Below are positions 24,175-34,174 of a stretch of 64,000 nt of DNA, one piece after another (positions within the stretch are counted from its first letter, which is position 1; each line of letters begins with the position of its first letter). The notes beneath the pieces were generated by a model. The model worked only from the letters and a program-made list of their open reading frames with translations, was not told where the DNA came from and made no database searches. A program made the position numbers and the translations under genes. The DNA is from Apiotrichum sp. Y4204 (taxonomy: Eukaryota > Basidiomycota > Tremellomycetes > Trichosporonales > Trichosporonaceae): positions 186,001 through 250,000 of the forward strand of contig JAMYHL010000055.1 of the NCBI GenBank assembly GCA_025531455.1, given 5' to 3'.

Positions 24175-25554
24175 ATGCCGCTCGAGTCGTGCATGATCGT
24201 GTAAGTCTGGCCATCGTGTCGTGCGCAAACGTTTTCATCTAGCGCTCACACAGCAGGCTCGACAACTCCGAGTACATGCGGTACGCATCCGATCAACATC
24301 TGCAGATCATGGACCTTTGGGACATGCACAGCAGACTATGACGTCGAGAAGCGCCTCACTGACACCCAGGAATGGAGACTACACGCCCACACGCTTCCAG
24401 GCGCAGGCGCAGGCCGTGTCCACCATCTTCACCGCCAAGACGGACGCTAACCCCGAGTCGGCCGTCGGTCTGATGACCATGGCGGGCAAGTCGTGCGTAC
24501 CATGCCTGTCCCCGAGGGACAGGGCGGCGAACTGTCTTGTGACGACTTGCAATGTACTGACTCTCAGCCCCTCTCTCCTCGTCACGCCCACAGGCGACAT
24601 TGGCAAGCTGCTCAGTGCCCTGGGCAAGGCGTCGATTGGCGGCGTCTCTGACCTCATCACCTCGATTCAGGTTGCGCAACTGGCGCTCAAGCACCGCGAG
24701 AACAAGAACCAACGCCAGCGCGTGGTTGTGTTTGTGGGATCGCCGCTCGACGACACAAAGGAGGAGCTTGTCAAGCTTGGCAAGCGTCTGCGCAAGAACA
24801 ACGTCTACATCGATGTCGTCACGTTTGGGGACGAGGGAATGGCGAACGATGACAAGCTGAATGCCCTTGTGGAGGCGGCCGGATCCGGAGAAAGGTGAGT
24901 CTAGGTGGTGCAGAGCGGCAACGACCTATGCTCACTCGCAGCCACCTCGTGTCCGTCGCACCAGGGCCGCACCTGCTCTCGGACATTATCCAGCAGTCGC
25001 CGATTCTGTTCGACCCCGAGCAGCCTGGCGCGAGTGGCGGTGGTGAGATGGGTGGCATGGACGACTTTGAGACCTCGGACCCGGAGCTGGCTATGGCTTT
25101 GCGCATGTCGCTTCAGGAGGCGCAGGAGCGCGAGGCACGGGAGCGTGGTACAACCGCCACCGAGGCCACCCCTGCTGCTGCGTCTACTTCCGCCCCTGCA
25201 GGCGAAAGCTCAACTGGTACGGCAGTGGAGGTCGGCGATGTTGCCAAGGACGTTCCCGCGCCAGCCAACCCCGAGGCAGGAAAACAGTCTGGTCTGCCAG
25301 AGGCCATCACCGCACCGCTGAGCAACGCCAACAACCCGACATTCGAGGCGCCAGGCGACGACGACGACTTTATGGACGAGGACGAGGAGGCGATGCTTGC
25401 GCGTGCCATGGCGCTCTCGCGGGGGGATAACCCGGACGAAGACGTGCACATAGGCGAGGAGGAGGACGAGGAGGACGAGGAGGCGGCCATTGCCCGCGCC
25501 ATTGCGATGAGCCTCGAGGACAACGGCAAGGACGAGAAGGACGAGAAGAAGTGA
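24175..25554 (+). CDS. RPN10: 26S proteasome ubiquitin receptor subunit Rpn10
   Basis: Regulatory-particle subunit that holds lid and base together and binds polyubiquitin. Five exons: 24175-24200, 24257-24280 (24 nt), 24370-24492, 24568-24894, 24942-25554; introns 56, 89, 75 and 47 nt; 370 aa. Residues 1-190 form a von Willebrand A domain (MVLDNSEYMRNGD-type start with the DNSEYMRNGD motif, AVGLMTMAGKSP, GDIGKLL, VVFVGSPL, DVVTFGDEG). Three ubiquitin-interacting motifs follow: about 213-227 (DPELAMALRMSLQE), 315-329 (EEAMLARAMALS) and 346-360 (EEAAIARAIAMSLED). Yeast Rpn10 has one UIM and human has two, so three is more than the best-known members. The tail is acidic then lysine/aspartate-rich. 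Start chosen for MPLESCMIVLDNSEYMRNGD, typical of the family. Confidence 0.95.
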
Positions 25555-25705
25555 TGTGTGTATGGATACTGCATTAGATGCTGGACGACGTGATATTCAT
25601 CATTATTTGTCTGGCTATTGATACAAGGAGGTGTGGATTGTCCGCCAACTGATACTAAAATTACTAACTCTGAATGTCCTGAATCACTCGTCAAATGTCC
25701 GGATT

Positions 25706-27546
25706 TCACTGGCGAGCCTTGATGATGTCTGCAGCGTTCTCAGCGACGCCGTAGAGAGTGGCAGCGAGGTGGGCGCTCATCTGCATGGGGAGGACGGACG
25801 CGTCCACGACGCGGACATTCTGGGTGTGGTAGACGCGGAGATTGCCGTCCACGACACCGCCATACTCCTCTAGCATCATGGAGCACGTGCCGACGGGGTG
25901 ATTGACCGAGTTGAAATTGCCCTTGATCCAGTTTTCCCAGTCGCCGTCCGATCCGCCAGTCTCGGAATCGGGCACCTCGCCAGCAGGCTGGTTCTCGCCG
26001 CTGACCATGCCGCGGAGGGGCGCGCTCTTGAAGATCTGCCGCGCCATGCGCGCGCCCTGCACCTGGATAGTGGTATCGACATCGGCAGCGAAATACCTCG
26101 GCTCGAGACGCGGGAGAGCGAACGGGTCGCTGCTCTCAATGTTGACGCTCCCCCGCGAGAACGGGAGCAGGTTCCACGCGTTGATGCCGTATCCGTTGTT
26201 CGGCCAGCCATTGTCGAAGAAGAGCTCGAGCAGCCCCACGCCCTTGTTCACCATGTGGTCTGCCTGTGCGCCGAACAGTGCTTCGCCAGCGGCAGCACTG
26301 ACCAGCGCGCCGGCGGCGGCCGCCTCGGCTGCATACCGCTTAATGCTGTCCATGATGCGGGAGCCGAGCTCGCCGGCCTTGTCGGCGAACAGCGCCCTGG
26401 CATCAGGATACGCGATGGACCCGGAGAGCGAGCTGATGCCCTCGTCGGCGTTCTTGCTCCATCCAATGGTGCTCATTGTCTGTTCCTGGAGGTTCTTGCC
26501 GACGCCGGGAAGGTCGACGACGACATCGACGCCCGCGCCCTCGAGCACGCTGCGGGGACCGATACCCGAGAGCTGGAGGAGTGTCGGGGTCATGACCGCG
26601 CCGGCGGCGACAATCACCTCGCGCCGTGCATATGCAGTAAACCGCGCCGAGTCGTCACCGGCAAACTCGACGCCATACGCCCATACACCGTCGTTCTTGC
26701 CCGCGGTGAGGATCTTGGTTGCGCGGCTCCACAGCATTACCTGCAGATTGTCGCGCTGCCACTCGACCGGCGTAAAGTATGCCTCGACAGAGGACGAGCG
26801 GCGGTCGCCCTGCCGCCAGTTGATTGTCTGGGAGCGTCAGACCTGTCCGAACATCGGGATGAGAAATAGGGTACACTCACGTTAGGATAGGCGGAGACGA
26901 CGGCGGCGTCGCCGCCGTGCGCGTCCTCTGAGATGGGGATGGAAAAGTTGGTGTTGCACACGGTCCGGAACGCGTTGGTTTGCTCGCCGTACATTTTGTT
27001 CGGGAAGGTGACCTGCACGGGGCCGTAGCTCCCGTGGTTGTCGGGGTTGGAACCTGCGCCGTGCTGCCGCTGCTCGTCATTCGGGGGCGAAAAGCTCTCG
27101 GCCTTCTTCATCGCCGCAAACATGCCATCCCAGCTCCAGCGCCCGTAGCTGTTTCCGCCGAGGAGTTCGGCGAGCAGATCGTACTGTACCCGCTGTCCGC
27201 GGGTGTATGTCATGCCGTTGATTGCCGTCGAGCCGCCGAGTGTGCGTCCCCCCATAAGCCCCTTGCCGTCGACTGTTGGCCACTGCCACAGCAGGTCTGG
27301 GCGATTGAAAGCCTGTCCGTACGCATACGCGTTCGAGACGACGGGGTCGTCCCGCGAATCGCCGCCGGCTTCGATTACGAGCACGCTCACGCCGGCGTCC
27401 TCGGACAGCCGGCCGGCAACGGCCATACCCGCCAGGCCGCCGCCGACGATGATGTAGTCGAACTCGTGGTTGTTGATCGCCGACCGGTCGTAGACGATGC
27501 CAGAGGCGACGAGCGGCAGGGATAGGAGGAGAGAGAGGAGCCACAT
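25706..27546 (-). CDS. Secreted GMC (glucose-methanol-choline) oxidoreductase
   Basis: FAD-dependent alcohol/sugar oxidase or dehydrogenase family. Two exons, 27546-26881 and 26827-25706, intron 53 nt; 595 aa. Signal peptide MWLLSLLLSLPLVASG; ADP-binding YIIVGGGLAGMAVAGRL; GMC signature 1 region around GRTLGGSTAINGM; signature 2 GAVMTPTLLQLSGIGP; catalytic base region HPVGTCSM with H532, and a second active-site histidine in MSAHLAATLYG close to the C-terminus. That second site is usually followed by NP-type FAD contacts; here it reads SAHLAATLY, which is normal for aryl-alcohol-oxidase-like members. Secretion suggests H2O2 supply or sugar/alcohol oxidation outside the cell. Substrate not assignable. 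Convergent with RPN10, about 150 bp between stops. Confidence 0.93.
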
Positions 27547-28762
27547 CGTGATAGGTGTTGTTCGAGTCGAGGCGAGGAGGTAAGTCTTCTTTGCCGCTTT
27601 CTTAAATACCTGAGCGGAATGACAGTCTCGAGAAGTGGGCTCGTTCCTTCCTTCCGTCCTGTGGGTGCTGTAGTATGTGACTTGCGACTTGCGACTTTTG
27701 CGCAGGTGATCATGCGACAAGCGGCTCTCTAGTTCTGCGCTCGGCACAGCTCTGGCCCGCTCGGGGCGCTCAGGATCGCCGCCGACCTGCCGAATGAACA
27801 GAACAGGGAAAGCCCACGACAGCGAAAGCAGCGAAACCCACCCGACCCTCGGAGCTCTCGGCGCGGCTACAATACAACAACAACAAGACTATCTTGCCGC
27901 TGTCATTCTCGCTTCACTCCCCACATAATAGAATCATACTCTCATAATCGTATCTCGGCGCCGGAGGGATGTGGTGCCTGCGGCTCCTGCGGCTCCGAGC
28001 GGGCGCGGTGACTCTGGGAATGTCGTTTTAGCATCGTTCCAGCAGCAGACAAATGGGCACTAAATCCACTGCCCTCCACAGTAGCAAGTTGTCCCAAACA
28101 GGAAAACTCGGCCGGTGCCTGTGACGACACCGAAAAATCCCAACCAGCAACCCCCCTGTACTCCTGACTCCTCTTCTCCATACTCACCCAGGAAGACGGG
28201 TCGCGGAACCGCAAACCGAAAACCCTCCAAGCTCCAAGCTCCATGGGCGGCCAAGAAATGTTGCGTGAACATGACCTGATATCCTTCTTGCACTTGCTCA
28301 CACGCCGTCAAAGCTTGCGGCCGGAGATTCCGAGCCGATCTCAATACAGACAGGTATGCCGTTGCATGACGGGCAGCATACGCAGGCCCGTGATTCCTCA
28401 TCACGAGAACTGACACATTACACGGCGGGGTCGGAGCGCGGAGCAGTTCCTGGGAGATACGGTTCCTACATTCGATCTCGGGGGAGACCTGTTCGATCTC
28501 AGGCGGAGGTGTTAAGCTGCAAACCCTCGTTTCAGGATCTCGTGACGCAGTTGGCGGTGCACCAGTTGCATGATCGAGCGGCGACTTCGTAATGGGCGGC
28601 GTCGGCTGTTGACCTTCATAAGATCGTGTGTCGCCAGATTCTGACGCACGGACTTGTATGATCTGGAATTAGGTGCGATGTCTGAGGCACCGAATAGTCG
28701 GCGAGATGGGCCGCGATCTTGGACCTATGGAGACATCTCGACGGAGAAGATGAGGAGATGAG

Positions 28763-28794
28763 GAGGATATGAGGATATGAGGATATGAGGATAT
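28763..28794. repeat. 8-bp tandem repeat (GAGGATAT), four copies
   Basis: Perfect head-to-tail copies embedded in a purine-rich stretch (28741-28795). Non-coding. Confidence 0.85.
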
Positions 28795-30085
28795 GGTTTC
28801 GAGGGCTGGGCTGACGATGGGCGTAGACTACTTGTTTGGACACAGCAGGAACCCGCCACGAGTCCTTTCACCGCCACTCACCGGCTGAGTCGTCGACTCT
28901 GTTTGGAACTCCGCGGTGGTGGTGCGATATCGGCGTGGTTGACTGCCGTGCTCGCCTGTCGGATCTTTACCGCAGATCTGATCTCCGCTCTCCGCTCCGT
29001 TCCGCCCGGCGAGGCACCTGATACTGTGGACAGTGCAGTGGCCTTATTAACTATCGCGAATCCGAGACTTCCAAGCTCAGTGTTAATAAGAGTTAGGCCG
29101 ACCAACTGGCCGTGTTTATGTTGCATTACGATTATGACTCTGAGGTCGAAAGAGCAAGGTCACAGTCTACTGGCTGCGAGAACACATCGGAACGTACAGA
29201 AGGGCCACGCGTGGCATCAAGTCATCAAGAGGGGTTGATAAAACGTCGCTGCCATTCGAGATTCTGGACGGTCAACCCTCGTCAGTACTTGTAGTATTCC
29301 TCTCCCTGGCCGATTCCCACATTGGACTCATGCTTCACATGCTGACGCCAGCTGCGACACGCCGCCGCCACTGTCGCAGCCAAGAACAGTAAACGGTGCC
29401 ACTCCCGCGCCACACACCGGATCTTGGGTCGCCGTCACTTGACGTGGCGTGGAGGTTCAGGCTGAAGATATTGTTCATCGTGCGTGCCCAAACCAGAATC
29501 CGTTCGTCGAGAAATGGGCTAGTGATGTGAGAGGTGCCCGCGTGGAGTCGAAGACGGAGCCTCCTGACTGCTCAACTATAGAGGCTCGGCCACGGCCCCC
29601 TTGGAATCCGTTCGTGCTGCTCATGACACGCCATCGCTCTGACGTACACGAGCATGCCCGTCACCGCTCGGCTTCATCATTTCCCACGCCTTCGATGTCC
29701 ATGGTAACTGGCCAGAATGAAGCCCAGAAGACTGCTTTCTCCACCAGGACCACACTTCTACTTTCCCTTAAGGCTCCAACCGGCTCCAACCCAGGATTTG
29801 ACGGTGTATACCTGACCTCTGACTGCGCTTACACGCTTGACGTCAGCTCCTCAGGCCTAGATGCAGGGAAACGGACGAGCAAGGGTCAACACTGCGCGGA
29901 ATCATGCTTCCGGCAGCGGCACCCGGCGATGGATCCCGGACGATGGTGGTCTCCGTCCAGCCCCGAGCACATCCCAGCCATACCGCCAACTCCGCCAACC
30001 CACTCGGCAGTGCCCTCTCCGCCCCTCCTCCCCTCCGAGGCGGCGTCCCGGGGCGAAAAAGGATCTCGTAGCTTCTCTACGCGTT

Positions 30086-30164
30086 CTTCCTGACGGAGAA
30101 TCGAACTCCGATCTCCCGCGATCTCAGTGACAAGCGAGCATACTAGCCGTTATACGATCAGGAA
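30086..30164 (-). tRNA. tRNA-Asp (GTC) with a 7-nt intron
   Basis: Read on the minus strand the gene gives a full 7-bp acceptor stem (TTCCTGA with TCAGGAA), discriminator G, D arm, anticodon stem CTCGC/GCGGG, anticodon GTC and T arm CGGAG/CTCCG with loop TTCGATT. The anticodon loop is 14 nt instead of 7, which fits an intron of 7 nt after the purine at position 37 (about 30120-30127). T1-A72 and G73 agree with fungal tRNA-Asp. A run of five T (minus strand, near 30056-30060) can serve as the polymerase III terminator. Confidence 0.9.
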
Positions 30165-33036
30165 GGCGATGTTGGTAAAAAGGGCGTGTAGTGAAGAAAT
30201 GGGCGATGCAGCGGCCTGAGGAAGGTATGGGATGAAAAGAGGGACGCGGACTTGGGCGGAGGCGATGGGAAACGACTCAGAACTGGGTTGGAGGGCGTTA
30301 TGGGGATTACTCGAGTTGTGGGATGAGTCCTGGCGCTGAGCAATGGAATCGACTGCCGTCGGTGTCGCGTTGAGGACTAGAGATGCCGAGTCACGCCAAG
30401 TCAGAGTAGTTCATTGTGGCGAGAACGTGCCCATAAACCCGAGCGACGTATCCTGAGCTGTGGGAACGGGGGGCCAGCTGGGTCAAGAGCATATTGCGGA
30501 CCAGGGGAGTTCAGACGCCTGGCCAGTCATCTTGTTGATTTCGCACCAACGTGTGCAGTACCGAGTGAGGATGGTGTGAAGCCAAGTGCGATTAAGCATG
30601 TTGTAGCTTATCCAGTTTGCCGATCGGCGTTCCAGGTCTGTGTGTGGCACTTGTACTGTACTGGGATTCAAACTAGATGAATCAGCATACGGCGCACGCG
30701 AGTCTGAACATCGCGCATCGCGGACACGATCATCGAGCTGGGCACGCATCGGAAGCCTAATACTGCGAAGAACGATGAGCACACACAGGGCTTATCGTCC
30801 ACTGTCGGTCCACACTTCACTTCGTTCAACACTGTTCTCGGCCACAAACTCTGTCACACCCTCCCAGTCAGCCCACCTGGCAGCCGCGGCTCTTCCACGA
30901 TAGCAAGTAAATCGCGTTGATCGCCTAGAGGAACAGAGAAGTTGATTCGCAATGTGTGCGATTGACCGGACGAAGCGCGCTGGCGCGATTACCGAGGCGC
31001 CAGAATTCAAGCGCCCATACAGCAAAAAAAACGTTTGTCTTCGAAAGCGAGGACTGACTGGTCTCAGCGGATATCACCAGCGTTCTCGGCATCATTGACA
31101 CCTTACCGCGGAACACTCTCGAGGGCTTAACTGCCGTGCTGAACGTGGGGAGATGGGATGGCTGTCGAGAAGAGGGATCGAGCTCGATCAATGTCAATAG
31201 AGCCTCCACTCCCACCGGAGGTCCTTATCGATGATCGCAACCTTAAGCGCGACACACGTTGGCCTGGCATCGCTCGCACCCGGCCCAACCACTGCCACAT
31301 CCTCTCGCCAAGGATTTGTCCTCCTAAGTCGGCACCCAGCAGGAGTTAGCTTGTCAACATGAGTCGCAAGGAGCAAAGCACCCTTAATTCCAGCTCTGTC
31401 CCCAACCGTTATCGCACCGCACACTCGGGGACAGATTGCGATCACGGGCGATTCAACATCGCCCATTAAATAGAGCGCCGTGGAAGATCGTTTTCTTGCG
31501 CAATTGACCTGTTGGTCATTGACGCGTGTCCAGACTTGGCAAACGCAAAGGCCAAGTTTCATGGTGATATGGACGCGCGGGTCCCCGGAACATGTGTCAC
31601 CGCCAAGCTGACGAGATGGCACGGCCGTGCATGTGCGGCCCTGTTGGCTGATTTCTGGAGAACGTGAGCAACAACGAGCGTCGACGTCCATATTCCAAGG
31701 TCCGAGATGCGCGTGCCCGGATTTTGATTCAGACACGGGCGCTGGGGCCACAAGGTCGCCTGCCCACCTGTTCCCACTGTAGATCACCGATCTCGCGACT
31801 GATTTCTGCCGATGACCGGATAAAGTACTGATGACGCCGCCTAGACCGCAGATGTATCAATATCCTGCCAAGCGAGCTGGCGGCAGAGCCGGCTGAGGGC
31901 CCAGCCTCGCGTGCCTTCAGCTAGCCGCTGCACGTTTCGTTTGTCTCGCAGTTCCAGAATCCTTGGCGCAAGCCTTTACCCCAAACAGTGGCCTAGTGGC
32001 CCCACAAATGTTCCGTGTCTAGCATTCCGACGCCCAGCTTCCCCACACTTTCGTGTGCGGCTATGGCCGGGGTAAACAGTGGCAAGCAGGCGGCATTGAG
32101 CCTGCGGCCAGAGGGTCACAAAAGCAGCTGATCCAGATTAGCGCCAAGGTATCAGATGCCAAGCCACGACAACCGACCGCGGCATCCCGTACCTTCTGAC
32201 GATCCCGTAGTTGCGTGGAAGGCGAAGCGATCAGTGCATTGATGCATGATGCGTACCGCGGCCTGCCAAGCCTGAGGCTCGAGCTCCACGGTCTGTCAGG
32301 TCCCAGCAAATGGCGGCGATCGCGGCCCCGGGTCTTGTGATATTGTGTTCGCTGCGACGCGTGTCGTTGCTGGGTCCGGGCCCCGTTATAATCTAGCACT
32401 AACCCCGTCTCACAGATCTCCCTGATCGGATCAGAATACCAACGGTGATGGAGGTCCGATTTTTTCGGAGGTCGTCGCTGCGATCACCATGTCCTTCAGC
32501 ACCGACATACCCGACGCCAGCGTACCCGATGCCAACGTCCTTGACATACACAGGGGTAGCGCCGAAGCCCGTGCAGAAGGCTGGGCTCACGATCTTTGCC
32601 CGGTCCGGAAGCCTCCGTCGGCGTGTCTAAAATGGACCCTGTCGCGCAGCAGAACCAGACCCCACGTTGCCATGTCGTAATTGCTGGACCTCCACCGGGG
32701 GCTGATCGTGAACCCCCCATCGGAGGTAACGCCGCCCGCTGACGGCGTCGCGTCCACACTGCTGCGGACGGCGCCGGTTACATCGGCTACGTCGGCGCCG
32801 ATATGCGATACGGCGGCGATAAGCCCCTACTTGCGCGATAAGAACGTGTGAGAGGGCGGCGGCGGCGCGGATAGCGTGATTGATCGCTCGCGGACCATTT
32901 GCCAGCCCATGCGGCGCATCAGGCATGGTCCGAAGGGCTCAGGCGGCGTGCCGTTCGGCATCTCCCGGAGGTGGGGAGGGGCGCGGACCGGCGGCGAACT
33001 GGCGCCGGTGGCGTGCCTGCCGAGTCGTTAAAACTT

Positions 33037-33735
33037 CTTGGCATTTTTTCCTGGGACTTGGCAGCTTTGGCAGAATGTGGATTTTCCCGTTCCACTTTCA
33101 AGTTCCACGACTGCTACTGCCAGGTATTTTCCGACGTGAAGCCGTTTCATTCCTAGAACATCTCCGACACCATCTAACATATGCGTATCGCACATCGTCG
33201 CCGACACACATACAACGGAGGTGCCACAAATCAGAATGTAGAGACCATGATCACGTTGCAGACACTTTTTCCCTTCGTGGAGCAACAGTCCAGGACATCG
33301 AATTGACGTCATTCATCTTTTGTTGTCGAAAAACCTTGGGTCTCCTTCCTTGTCTGTTTACGCCCTACTGACAGGCCAACCGCCAGCTAAACCCGCAAAT
33401 CCACGTTTGCTGTTTTTTTTTTTTTTTTGCCTGCCCGCCACACCAGCAGTAGCCGGCCTCGGCCTCGGAGCCTCAGGCGGCGCGCCTCGGACGTCGCCCG
33501 ATAGCTCTGCACTCAGGGACAGGCTCCGAGATTAGGGGCACTGACCTCCCTGTACGATGCCAAGACACGCCAAGCCCCACGATACCCAGTACGGCCTGAT
33601 GATACCACATTTGTTATCGGCAGCCGTTGCAAGGCAGAGGACCCACCCACGTTGGTGCCAGGTACAAGCGCTGGGGCTCTGGTACGTTGCGATGTTGAAT
33701 CGTTGGCGTTGTGTCATCTTGGCGTCATTCTTGGC
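33037..33735. promoter_or_regulatory. Cluster of six GCCAAG (PacC/Rim101-type) hexamers upstream of ENA1
   Basis: GCCAAG or its complement occurs at 33037-33042, 33057-33062, 33559-33564, 33569-33574, 33718-33723 and 33730-33735, i.e. as three pairs. The pH regulator PacC/Rim101 binds GCCARG and is known to control ENA genes in yeasts. Binding here is inference. Confidence 0.4.
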
Positions 33736-33972
33736 ATTTCCGCCTGGTCCAGCACTGGTAGGCGGGACATGTGGATGAGCAACAGACAAGGCACCTGACG
33801 CACGTCAGGCGCCCAAGGGGCTGCCACTGTCCGCCGAGACTGGCGCGAACGGCGGCGGGCAGGGCCGGCAGAATTTCTGGATAAGCTCCTCCTCCATCGC
33901 TGGACCTGGCGGTGAGCGGGCGCCATGACAGGCAACGGCGTTCGTCGGAGCAACCTTTCGTGTGAGATGCTT

Positions 33973-33982
33973 CATATATAAG
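33973..33982 (+). promoter_or_regulatory. TATA box of the ENA ATPase gene
   Basis: CATATATAAG about 195 bp before the ATG at 34175, in the right direction and followed by a C/T-rich leader. Suggests a regulated, TATA-type promoter. Confidence 0.55.
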
Positions 33983-34174
33983 AACTCTGGTGCGGGGGAA
34001 CTCAGTTCCCCATCCGTGTTCGACCTTCATCTCCATTTCCGACAACTTGTTTCTTGTTGTCTGGCCCTCATTCCAGACACAGCACACCGTAAATGGTATC
34101 TTGACTCATTAGCGTCCCCTATCTAGTACCGAAACAACCCCCGTAACAACCACACCAACTCCCCGCCACATACG

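Larger units (their letters stand above)
27547..34174. other. Gene-poor block, about 6.6 kb
   Basis: Apart from a tRNA-Asp gene (30086-30164) and the promoter of the ENA ATPase at its right end, I recognise no gene here. Frames of up to 214 codons exist (e.g. 29449-30093 plus, 31194-31787 minus) but lack domains, are mirrored by frames in other phases and have no splice-joined extension. No transposase, reverse transcriptase or long terminal repeat was seen. Contains an 8-bp tandem repeat at 28763-28794 and a 19-nt T tract near 33411-33428. Confidence 0.5.

Noticed and set aside
25898..26885. Two long plus-strand frames (323 and 327 codons) antisense to the GMC oxidoreductase
   Set aside because: Complement of the GMC coding sequence; the GMC motifs are clear on the minus strand.
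29449..31787. Frames of 214 and 197 codons in the gene-poor block
   Set aside because: No recognisable domain, no usable splice extension, and neighbouring frames of similar length in other phases; treated as chance.
27547..34174. Search for transposon or LTR-retroelement remnants in the large gene-poor block
   Set aside because: No reverse transcriptase, integrase or transposase motifs and no long direct or inverted repeats were seen by eye; only microsatellites.
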